Positions 1 to 5,582 of a stretch of DNA of 8,322 bases are shown piece by piece (positions within the stretch are counted from its first letter, which is position 1; the number at the start of each line of letters is the position of its first letter). Under the pieces are notes generated by a model. That model searched no databases, was not told where the DNA came from, and saw nothing but the letters and a program-made list of their open reading frames with translations. This DNA is from Myxococcales bacterium. Lineage in GTDB: Bacteria; Myxococcota; Myxococcia; Myxococcales; Myxococcaceae. The DNA is taken from positions 1 to 8,322 of the forward strand of contig VFKJ01000740.1 in NCBI GenBank assembly GCA_009885595.1. The letters are read 5' to 3'. The position numbers and the translations under genes were made by a program.

Positions 1-517
1 CGGAGACGAGCCCCTTCTGCACCACCGCTTCATCCGTGAGCGGCTCGTCGTGCTGGCCGATGGGCGCCTTGGTGGAAGGCGTGAGCAGCGGCCTGTCGAA
101 CTTCTGATCCTTCTTCATGCCCGGGGGCAGCGACAGCCCGTACGGATCGCGGCCAGCCTCGTAGTCGCGCCAGAGGCTGCCGGTGAGGTACGCGCGCACG
201 ACGAACTCGACCTTGAAGGGGTCGGCGCGGCGCCCGACGATCACGCAGGGATCGGGCATGTCGAGCACGTGGTTCTTCACCACGTGCGCGGTCTTCTGGA
301 ACCAGAAGTGCGCCAGCGTGTTGAGGAGGTCGCCCTTGAAGGGCAGGGTGGTGAGCACGTGATCGAACGCCGAGAGGCGGTCGGTGGTGATCAGCACCAG
401 CCGATCACCCCTGGCGTAGGTGTCGCGCACCTTGCCCTGGTACTTCTGGCCGAGGGCAGGGAAGTCGGTCTTGTCGAGGGTGTGCGGAAGCTGGGCGGTC
501 AGCCGGGCGTCAGGCAT
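1..517 (-). CDS. purC: SAICAR synthase PurC, 3' end outside the window
   Basis: Phosphoribosylaminoimidazole-succinocarboxamide synthase joins CAIR and aspartate using ATP in de novo purine synthesis, in the cytoplasm. The 172 visible codons start at ATG 517 (MPDARLTAQL) and show the family's ordered motifs: GKVRDTY at residues 28-34 (nucleotide-binding lobe), TTDRLSAFD at 44-52, VRAYLTGSLWRDY near 108-120 and TPSTKA at 146-151. The extended N-terminus and the spacing fit the longer (about 300-residue, yeast Ade1-like) form, so roughly 120-130 residues should lie beyond the left edge. The upstream lipoprotein gene ends 31 nt before this start on the same strand, so the two could be co-transcribed. 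The Shine-Dalgarno is weak (GCGGGG just before ATG). Family assignment is secure from the motifs; activity is inferred from the family. Confidence 0.96.
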   Translation of the reverse strand, partial: MPDARLTAQLPHTLDKTDFPALGQKYQGKVRDTYARGDRLVLITTDRLSAFDHVLTTLPFKGDLLNTLAHFWFQKTAHVVKNHVLDMPDPCVIVGRRADPFKVEFVVRAYLTGSLWRDYEAGRDPYGLSLPPGMKKDQKFDRPLLTPSTKAPIGQHDEPLTDEAVVQKGLVS

Positions 518-548
518 GCCCCGCGCGTAGCACGCAGCGAAGAAAGCG

Positions 549-1097
549 TCAGCGAGTAGGCGCGGCGGCCATGTAGACGAACGACGGGTTCAGCCTCAGC
601 TGCCCATCGATCCACGCGGCGGCGTACGGCGCGCCCGGCGTGCGCACGACCGTCACCGGCCCGGTCGGCTTCAGGTTCCACAGCATGATGAGCGAGCGGG
701 CGATCTGCTCGGCCGCCTCGCGCTCGGAGAGGCCCTGGAAGGCGTCCCGGCGATCTTCCGCGAAGCGATCGCCGCGGGTCTCGAAGGTGAGGTCGATGGG
801 CGCGCCGGCGTCACCGGGGCCCATCAAGTCAGTCGCAGGATCGAACGCAGGCGCCGCCACGAACTCCCCGTCCACCAGGAGAGGGAAGAGCACCGCGCCG
901 CGCGAACCGGCCTGCTGGCTCGACTGGCGGGCGACGTCGCGGAAGAGCTCGACGCGCACCTGCGGCGCCTCGAACTCGAGCCACTCGGCGGTCCCGGTGA
1001 GGGCCTGGGTCGAGGTCACGCCCCGAGCTGGGTTCGCACCCATTCCGCAGCCCACGGCCCCCAGCAACGACAGACTGATCAGTGCGGTTCGCAACAC
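549..1097 (-). CDS. Predicted lipoprotein of unknown function
   Basis: A protein of about 182 residues with a lipoprotein signal peptide: basic residue R3, hydrophobic run LISLSLLGAV at 6-15, and lipobox AVGC with the lipidated Cys at 17. I recognise no domain in the mature part, which is soluble-looking, mixed alpha/beta and rich in Ala, Arg and Glu, with no second cysteine. The reading frame stays open upstream to an ATG at 1193, but that would overlap the divergent methyltransferase gene and bury the signal peptide. A GGAGG at 1102-1106 instead points to GTG 1097 (4-nt gap) or TTG 1094 (7-nt gap, the better spacing). The mature protein is the same either way. It precedes purC by 31 nt; lipoprotein and purine synthesis have no obvious functional link, so the linkage may be only transcriptional. 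A real gene is likely; the function is unknown. Confidence 0.8.
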   Translation of the reverse strand: MLRTALISLSLLGAVGCGMGANPARGVTSTQALTGTAEWLEFEAPQVRVELFRDVARQSSQQAGSRGAVLFPLLVDGEFVAAPAFDPATDLMGPGDAGAPIDLTFETRGDRFAEDRRDAFQGLSEREAAEQIARSLIMLWNLKPTGPVTVVRTPGAPYAAAWIDGQLRLNPSFVYMAAAPTR

Positions 1098-1153
1098 GGC
1101 TCCTCCACTATACGTTGGAAGACACCCTCCAGCCAGCCGAAGGTCCGCCGTCC
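1098..1153. promoter_or_regulatory. Divergent intergenic region between lipoprotein and TrmJ-like genes
   Basis: These 56 bp separate two divergently oriented starts, so promoters for both genes should lie here or just inside the coding ends. The minus-strand ribosome-binding site GGAGG is at 1102-1106. For the plus-strand gene, AAGG at 1140-1143 lies 10 nt before ATG 1154. A TATACG on the plus strand (1109-1114) is a possible -10 for the methyltransferase, but no convincing -35 sits at the right spacing. The position is supported by gene layout only. Confidence 0.35.
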
Positions 1154-1852
1154 ATGCTGAGCCCAGTCCTCGTTTGCCATCAGTTGCGCTCACCCGAGAA
1201 CCTCGCGGCCATCGCGCGGGCCATGGCGAACTTCGGCTTCAAGGACCTCATCCTCTCGGATCCACAGACCCACGAGTTCCGTGTAGCGGGACGTATCGCG
1301 GTCAAGGCCGACGAGGTGATGGATCAATTCCAGGTCGCCCAGTCGCTCGACGAGGCCCTCACCGGAGTGGTGTACGCGGTCGGCACCACCTCGCGGGCCC
1401 AGCTCAAGCGCTTCACCCCCCTGCTGCCCGAACAGGCAGTCGCCCGGCTGGCCACGCACGCGGCGCGGGGAAGGGTGGCGCTGGTGTTGGGCGGGGAGAA
1501 GCGGGGCCTCTCGGACGACGAGCTCTCGCGCTGCCAGGACGTGCTCGTCATCCCCACGCCTGGTCCGCAGCCGTCGATGAACCTGAGCCACGCGGCCTCC
1601 ATTCTGCTCTACCTCTGCTCCCGCCAGGACGCGCCCCCGCCCGCGGAGACGCCCGGCGCCACCCTGGGAATGATCAAGCGGCTCGAGGGCAAGATGCAGG
1701 AAGCGCTGCTGGCCGCCGAGTTCTTGAACCCCCAGGCCCCGGAGCACGTGCTCACCGAGCTCTCCCGCTCGCTGGTGCGTGGTCAGCTCACCGAGCGCGA
1801 GGCCCAGGTGTGGCTGGCGGCCTTCGAACACCTCCGGCGGCTGAGCCGGTAG
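1154..1852 (+). CDS. trmJ: TrmH/SpoU-family RNA 2'-O-methyltransferase, TrmJ-like
   Basis: A 232-residue SPOUT-class methyltransferase. All three SpoU motifs are present: motif 1 at 13-29 (SPENLAAIARAMANFGF, with N16 and R22), motif 2 at 108-119 (VALVLGGEKRGL) and motif 3 at 133-148 (IPTPGPQPSMNLSHAA, with N143), which form the trefoil-knot SAM site. Overall length and the short C-terminal helical tail match TrmJ (about 245 residues in E. coli), which methylates the 2'-OH of C32/U32 in the tRNA anticodon loop in the cytoplasm. TrmL, LasT and other TrmH relatives share these motifs, so the substrate is an inference and the symbol is provisional. The frame is open to ATG 1082, but ATG 1154 gives the normal N-terminus (MLSPVLVCHQ) and avoids overlap with the divergent gene. 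It seems monocistronic, since a convergent gene follows. Confidence 0.9.
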   Translation: MLSPVLVCHQLRSPENLAAIARAMANFGFKDLILSDPQTHEFRVAGRIAVKADEVMDQFQVAQSLDEALTGVVYAVGTTSRAQLKRFTPLLPEQAVARLATHAARGRVALVLGGEKRGLSDDELSRCQDVLVIPTPGPQPSMNLSHAASILLYLCSRQDAPPPAETPGATLGMIKRLEGKMQEALLAAEFLNPQAPEHVLTELSRSLVRGQLTEREAQVWLAAFEHLRRLSR

Positions 1853-1936
1853 CGGCCGCAGGCTGCGCGAGACGACGCGGAGCGAAGCGGAAGCGTCGGC
1901 CGAGGCGAAGCGCCCCAGGAAACAGCAAGCTGAGAC
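1853..1936. other. Convergent intergenic spacer with a possible weak hairpin
   Basis: This is the 84-bp gap between the convergent TrmJ-like and small membrane-protein genes. CGACGC (1873-1878) can pair with GCGTCG (1893-1898) around a 14-nt loop that itself contains GCGAAGC, a known unusually stable mini-hairpin sequence. There is no T-run on either strand, so this is not a classical intrinsic terminator. It could help end transcription, but that is only inference. Confidence 0.3.
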
Positions 1937-2218
1937 TCAGCCCTTCGAGCGCTTCGAGATGATCTGATCGATCGCCTCGCGATCTTCCTTGTCGTGGCGT
2001 TCTTTGGGCTGCGCCACGTCTTGCGTGGAGACCTTCTTCTTCACGTCGTCGACCAGGTCTCCGGCCTCGCCCTTCACCTTCTCCAGCCGGGGCGCCTGCT
2101 GCTTCCACGCGCCTTGCATCGACTGCCAGGGTGTCTTGCCGCCGAGCTCGTAGGTGCCCAGGAAGATGCCAAGCCCGATGCAGAGCGTCGTCCAGACCAC
2201 GAAGCGAAGGATGCCCAT
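1937..2218 (-). CDS. Small single-TM protein of unknown function
   Basis: A 93-residue protein with one N-terminal membrane segment (about residues 4-21, LRFVVWTTLCIGLGIFLG). A charged hydrophilic tail rich in Lys, Asp and Glu follows (residues 40-93), with a probable helical stretch around 44-63 (RLEKVKGEAGDLVDDVKKKV). There is no signal-peptidase site or lipobox, so it is probably anchored in the inner membrane by its N-terminus; the side the tail faces is uncertain. ATG 2218 is preceded by GGAAGGA, a usable though close ribosome-binding site. I recognise no family. The clean start, coherent TM-plus-amphipathic architecture and position flanked by well-defined genes argue that it is real. 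It diverges from the zinc-ribbon gene across 64 bp. Confidence 0.72.
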   Translation of the reverse strand: MGILRFVVWTTLCIGLGIFLGTYELGGKTPWQSMQGAWKQQAPRLEKVKGEAGDLVDDVKKKVSTQDVAQPKERHDKEDREAIDQIISKRSKG

Positions 2219-2282
2219 GGGTCCTTCCTACTTCCCCCGACATGCGGATCCAGTTTGTCGCCGGCTGGCTTAGAAGCAGGGG

Positions 2283-3317
2283 GTGGAGCTGGAGGCCCTC
2301 AGAGCGAAGGCGAAGGAGCGTCTGCGGCAGCTGTCCGCCCAGCGCAACGACGGCGTCGACGCCTTTCAGCGTGACGCGCTGGCCTTCTTCTCCCGGGTGC
2401 CCGAGCCGCCGCTCTACCGCCGCCGCGACGATCCGGTGCGCAAGCAGGCGGGCGAGCTGCTGGAGGAAGGCGAGACCCTGCTGGCGCGCAGCTGGCGGCT
2501 GGGGAGCGAGGTGAGCGCGTTCACCTTCGCCCTCGAACAGCACCTGGTCGCCTGCTCGCTGATGGCGGAGGGCAAGGTGGAGGCGGCCGAGCCCGCCTGG
2601 CACCACGCGCTCGAGCTGGAGCGCCGGGCGACCGCGCCGCTCCGGTTGTGGAGCCGCACCGACGAGAAGCGCCCCGAGGTGTTCGAGCCCGACAGCAGGC
2701 GCTCGCGCTTCGATCCCCGGCCCGAGGCGCAGGTCGACGCGCGGCTCGCCTGCCCGAGCTGCCGCAAGGTGAGCCAGTTCTCGCTCTCGCCCCGGCTGGC
2801 CTCGCATCACCTGAGCTGCCCGCACTGCAGCTCTTCCTTCGTCGCGTACATCGCCGAGCTGCGCGCGCTCGAGCTCGAGCCGCTGGGCCGCAACCGCCGT
2901 CGGTATCTCTTCCGCGTTGACGAGCTCTCGGGCCTGGCGACGCGCATCGAGTTCGACGACGCCTCGCAAGGTGAGCTGGCCGCGGCGCGACGAGACCTGC
3001 TGGCGTTCCTCTACCTGCCCGAGACCATCCTTCGCGGCGTGCTCAACCTGAACTCGAGCCGGGTGTTGTGGGTCTCCACGCCCGGCCCGTGCTTCGTGGC
3101 CACGGTGGCCTTCGGAGAGGGCGCCCCCGAGCTGGAGACGCTGCGCAGCTTCCGCGATCGCGTGCTCGCCCGCTCCCGGCCCGGACGCCGCTTCATCGCC
3201 TGGTACTACCGGGAAGGCCCCGCGCTGGCGGGGGTGGTCTTACGCCGGCCGTGGCTGAAGATCGCCACCCGGACCGCGCTTCGAGTGATCACCCGCCAGC
3301 TGGAGCAGCGCACGTGA
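2283..3317 (+). CDS. Zinc-ribbon protein with C-terminal CFI-box-like domain
   Basis: A 344-residue protein of unproven function. Residues 1-120 are helical and charged, with no signal peptide. Residues 157-182 hold a zinc ribbon: C157-P-S-C160 and C179-P-H-C182, 18 residues between the pairs. The C-terminus from 270 (CFVATVAFGEGAPEL, then LRSFRDRVLARSRPG, FIAWYY, and a hydrophobic tail LAGVVLRRPWLKIATRTALRVI) matches my memory of the CFI-box C-terminal domain, typically CFIATAAYG...LRxFRD...GrxfvxxYYxxSPxlA. That domain is found at the end of diverse bacterial proteins, and its role is not settled. An in-frame TAG at 2271-2273 bounds the N-terminus, leaving GTG 2283 as the only plausible start; the Shine-Dalgarno is unclear. 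Its last 4 nt (GTGA) overlap the start of the thioredoxin-like gene, implying translational coupling. The domain calls are by eye; the biochemical role is unknown. Confidence 0.85.
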   Translation: MELEALRAKAKERLRQLSAQRNDGVDAFQRDALAFFSRVPEPPLYRRRDDPVRKQAGELLEEGETLLARSWRLGSEVSAFTFALEQHLVACSLMAEGKVEAAEPAWHHALELERRATAPLRLWSRTDEKRPEVFEPDSRRSRFDPRPEAQVDARLACPSCRKVSQFSLSPRLASHHLSCPHCSSSFVAYIAELRALELEPLGRNRRRYLFRVDELSGLATRIEFDDASQGELAAARRDLLAFLYLPETILRGVLNLNSSRVLWVSTPGPCFVATVAFGEGAPELETLRSFRDRVLARSRPGRRFIAWYYREGPALAGVVLRRPWLKIATRTALRVITRQLEQRT

Positions 3318-3859
3318 GAGAGGCCCCGCCCCCGCAGAAGACCGATCGCACCACGCTCGTGTTCGTCGGCGTCCTGCTGGTGGGCGCGGTGTTGATGGGT
3401 TGGCAGGAAGTGGCGTCGCAAGAGGTGCTGCCCGAGCACTCGGTCGCGCCGCCCTTCAAGGTGGAGCGCCTCGACGCCCCGCCGCTCGAGCTCGCCTCAC
3501 TCAAGGGGAAGGTGGTGGTGGTGAACTTCTGGGCGACCTGGTGTCCCCCGTGCCGGGAGGAGCTGCCGTACCTCGTGAGCACGGTGAAGGAGTACGAGCC
3601 GAAGGGGGTGACGTTGGTGGCGATCAGCAACGACGATCGCCCCGGGCAACGTGAGGCGGTGCGTCACTTCCTCGAGAGTTTCCCTGAGCTCACGCCGTAC
3701 GCGGCGCTAGGCGAGCCGGAGCTCGGCGCTGCGTACCAGGTGCAGGCGCTGCCCTCGGTGTACGTGATCGATCGCGAGGGCCACGTCACCGCCTCGTTCC
3801 GCGGGCAGGCGAGCGAGTCGCAGCTGCGCCGGTGGATCGACGCCGCTCTGGGAGAATGA
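3314..3859 (+). CDS. Membrane-anchored TlpA/ResA-like thioredoxin
   Basis: A 181-residue thiol-disulfide oxidoreductase. An uncleaved-looking TM/signal anchor spans about 15-29 (LVFVGVLLVGAVLMG). It is followed by a TlpA-type redoxin domain: LASLKGKVVVVNFWATW leading to the active site WCPPC (76-80, redox Cys 77 and 80), E83, and the cis-proline in ALPSVYVID (P147). Family members sit on the outer face of the cytoplasmic membrane and usually reduce specific cysteine pairs, for example in cytochrome c maturation; no such genes are visible here, so the partner is unknown. GTG 3314 overlaps the TGA of the zinc-ribbon gene as GTGA and directly precedes the anchor; starts further upstream lie inside the previous gene in another frame. 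The palindromic element begins 2 nt after its stop. Confidence 0.92.
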   Translation: MREAPPPQKTDRTTLVFVGVLLVGAVLMGWQEVASQEVLPEHSVAPPFKVERLDAPPLELASLKGKVVVVNFWATWCPPCREELPYLVSTVKEYEPKGVTLVAISNDDRPGQREAVRHFLESFPELTPYAALGEPELGAAYQVQALPSVYVIDREGHVTASFRGQASESQLRRWIDAALGE

Positions 3860-3860
3860 A

Positions 3861-3898
3861 CTCCCTCTCCCCTGCGGGGGAGAGGGTCGGGGAGAGGG
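3861..3898. repeat. REP-like palindromic element, copy 1, between convergent stop codons
   Basis: It has a perfect 10-bp inverted repeat, CCCTCTCCCC (3863-3872) and GGGGAGAGGG (3877-3886), with loop TGCG. After TC, the right arm is repeated exactly as a second GGGGAGAGGG (3889-3898), so the left arm can pair with either. Bases 3861-3892 are identical to 7168-7199. The element fills essentially all of the 40-bp gap between the thioredoxin TGA (3859) and the ompA TAA (3900-3902). Such pyrimidine/purine palindromes are widely dispersed in GC-rich proteobacterial genomes and give rise to spurious peptides like PSPRPSPPQGRG and LTPTLSPxGERE. It may act as a bidirectional terminator or 3'-end stabiliser, but there is no T-run. 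Confidence 0.85.
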
Positions 3899-3899
3899 C

Positions 3900-5519
3900 T
3901 TACGGCTTCTTCTCCACCTCCTCCACCAGCTTGAACTCGGTGCGGCGGTTCTTCGCGCGGCCGAGCGGGGTGTCATTGGTGGCGATCGGTTTGTCGAACC
4001 CATACCCCTCTGACCGCAGCCGCTTCCCGCTGATGCCCTTGCCCTCGAGGTACTTCTCCACGGTCTTCGCGCGGCGCTTGGAGAGGCTCATGTTCGCCTC
4101 GCGCGAGCCGACGTTATCGGTGTGACCTTCGATCAACACCGGCCCCACGTCCGGGTTCTTCGCGAGCACGGACGCCACTTCATCGAGCAGCTTGAACGAC
4201 CGCGGGTCGATCCTGTCGCTGCCGAACTCGAAGAGGATCTGGTTGTTGATGCGAATGCGCTCGGACTCGAGGACGACCTCTTCCTCCTCTTCCGGAGGCG
4301 GGCAGCCCTGGAGCTCCGGCGTGCCCGGCACGTCAGGACACTTGTCGACGTTGTCGGGGATCTGATCGCCGTCCTTGTCGGGGCAGCCATCGAGCTCGAC
4401 GGGTCCCTTCACGTCGGGGCACTGATCGACCTTGTCCGGCACGCCGTCCTCGTCGCGATCGGGTTCACGCGCATCGGGGCAGCCGTCGGTGTCTTCGATG
4501 CCGTCCTTGTCTTCAGCCTCGTTGGGGCAGCCATCGACCTTGTTCGGAATGCCGTCGTCGTCGTCGTCGGGCTCGGCGGTGTGCTGGTAGGTGAGCGAGA
4601 GGGCGAACCGAATCGTCTCCCGGCCGTAGCCGTTGGAGCCCAGGCCCTTGCCGACGGTGAGCTGGGCGCCCCAGTTGCCCGCGAACTGGGTGCGAGCGCC
4701 GATGAGCAGCTCGAAGGGGGTCTTGAGCGCCTCCGACTCGGTGAAGGTGAAGGGGGCCTCGGCCGGGGTGGCGAGGTTGAGCTCGGCGATCAGCTGGTTG
4801 GCCTGGAAGCGGCTGAAGTTGGGCAGGTCGATGATGGCGCCGCCGCCCAGGGTGAACTCGTGCTGCACGTAGAGGTTGATGAAGCGGCCGGGGGCGGTGC
4901 GCAGCCGCCAGCCGAGGTTCGCGAGCAGCCGCACCGGGCCGATCATGCGCTCCACCGCGAGGCGCGGGGCGAAGACGAAGCCGCGGTCCGACATGAAGCT
5001 GAAGGTGTCCCCGATGGGAAAGCGCGCTTCCAGCACGGCGGCCAGGCCGACGATGGGGAACTCGCTCTGCTTGAGGATCTGCAGCCGTCCCATGATGCGC
5101 GGGGCGCCCAGGCCAGCGGCGCGCGGCGGATCGGTGGTGAACCCCTGTGCCGCGAGGAGGCCGAAGTTGTGCAACTGGCCGATGGTGATGGGCAGGTCGG
5201 CAGACACCTCGACGCGCGGGTGCAGCTGGTAGGCGGCCATCAGGTGCAGGTCGGCGCGAAACGGGATCAGGTCGCCGAGGCGCTCGTCGCCGTTCTTCGC
5301 CGCCAGGATGCCGACGTTGAAGTCGAGCAGGGCCTGGAAGAAGTACGAGCGCGTCAACTGCAGCTCGCCGCCTTCGAGGGCGAGGCCCGACTCCATGGTG
5401 GGCGTCAGCTTGACCGGGACCAGGTCGATGCCGCGGGCTGTGAACGGATCGATGGTCTGCGCGCGCGCGGCTGCTGCGAGGCACAGGACCGCGAGACTGA
5501 GAGATCGGACCGTTCGCAC
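3900..5519 (-). CDS. OmpA-family outer-membrane protein with thrombospondin type 3 linker
   Basis: A 539-residue secreted protein. A signal peptide at 1-20 ends AAARA before Q21. Residues about 40-312 have alternating hydrophobic/polar strands with many aromatic and Gly residues, as in an outer-membrane beta-barrel. Residues 318-407 are Asp-rich thrombospondin type 3 repeats of the DxDxDGIPDxxDxCP kind, predicted to bind calcium. An acidic EEEEE stretch leads to the OmpA C-terminal domain (about 425-530) with the peptidoglycan-binding motif EGHTDNVGSREANMSLSKRR (464-483). All six cysteines of the mature protein (331, 347, 367, 379, 394, 406) are in CP steps of the linker. It probably tethers the outer membrane to the cell wall. 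GTG 5519 is chosen because it starts the signal peptide, with AAGG 10 nt upstream. It lies 63 nt after the M16 pair on the same strand and may be co-transcribed. Confidence 0.93.
   Translation of the reverse strand: MRTVRSLSLAVLCLAAAARAQTIDPFTARGIDLVPVKLTPTMESGLALEGGELQLTRSYFFQALLDFNVGILAAKNGDERLGDLIPFRADLHLMAAYQLHPRVEVSADLPITIGQLHNFGLLAAQGFTTDPPRAAGLGAPRIMGRLQILKQSEFPIVGLAAVLEARFPIGDTFSFMSDRGFVFAPRLAVERMIGPVRLLANLGWRLRTAPGRFINLYVQHEFTLGGGAIIDLPNFSRFQANQLIAELNLATPAEAPFTFTESEALKTPFELLIGARTQFAGNWGAQLTVGKGLGSNGYGRETIRFALSLTYQHTAEPDDDDDGIPNKVDGCPNEAEDKDGIEDTDGCPDAREPDRDEDGVPDKVDQCPDVKGPVELDGCPDKDGDQIPDNVDKCPDVPGTPELQGCPPPEEEEEVVLESERIRINNQILFEFGSDRIDPRSFKLLDEVASVLAKNPDVGPVLIEGHTDNVGSREANMSLSKRRAKTVEKYLEGKGISGKRLRSEGYGFDKPIATNDTPLGRAKNRRTEFKLVEEVEKKP
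4299..4568 (-). repeat. Thrombospondin type 3 coding repeats within the OmpA-family gene
   Basis: This segment encodes residues 318-407 of the OmpA-family protein, a run of degenerate calcium-binding repeats each ending in GCP, QCP or KCP. Its first five codons are a pure trinucleotide tract (GTC five times on the plus strand at 4554-4568, GAC on the coding strand, giving five Asp). The units diverge in DNA sequence, so this is a protein-level repeat and not an unstable DNA array, apart from the short GAC tract. Confidence 0.75.
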
Positions 5520-5582
5520 GAGGGCAAAACCTTACCGCGCGAGCAGACGATTCAAAGGAAACTTCCGCGGGCTGAGGCGTGC
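5520..5582. other. Spacer between M16 lipoprotein gene and ompA-like gene
   Basis: A 63-nt same-strand gap. It holds the AAGG ribosome-binding site for the OmpA-family gene. I see no convincing terminator or promoter, so read-through from the M16 pair is possible. Confidence 0.4.

Noticed and set aside
50..559. 169-codon plus-strand frame over purC
   Set aside because: It is antisense to unmistakable SAICAR synthase motifs and lacks family resemblance.
1107..1112. TATAGT on the minus strand as a -10 box for the lipoprotein gene
   Set aside because: Transcription starting about 7 nt downstream would cut away the GGAGG ribosome-binding site at 1102-1106, and no -35 is visible, so it is unlikely to be the promoter of that gene.
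640..1962. 440-codon plus-strand frame across the lipoprotein and TrmJ-like genes
   Set aside because: It runs antisense to one real gene and out of frame through another; the translation is Arg/Pro/Ala/Ser-rich with no recognisable domain.
4299..4568. Regularly spaced repeats as a possible CRISPR array
   Set aside because: The spacing is protein-level: degenerate thrombospondin type 3 repeats in a long coding frame, with no identical 25-40 nt repeats.
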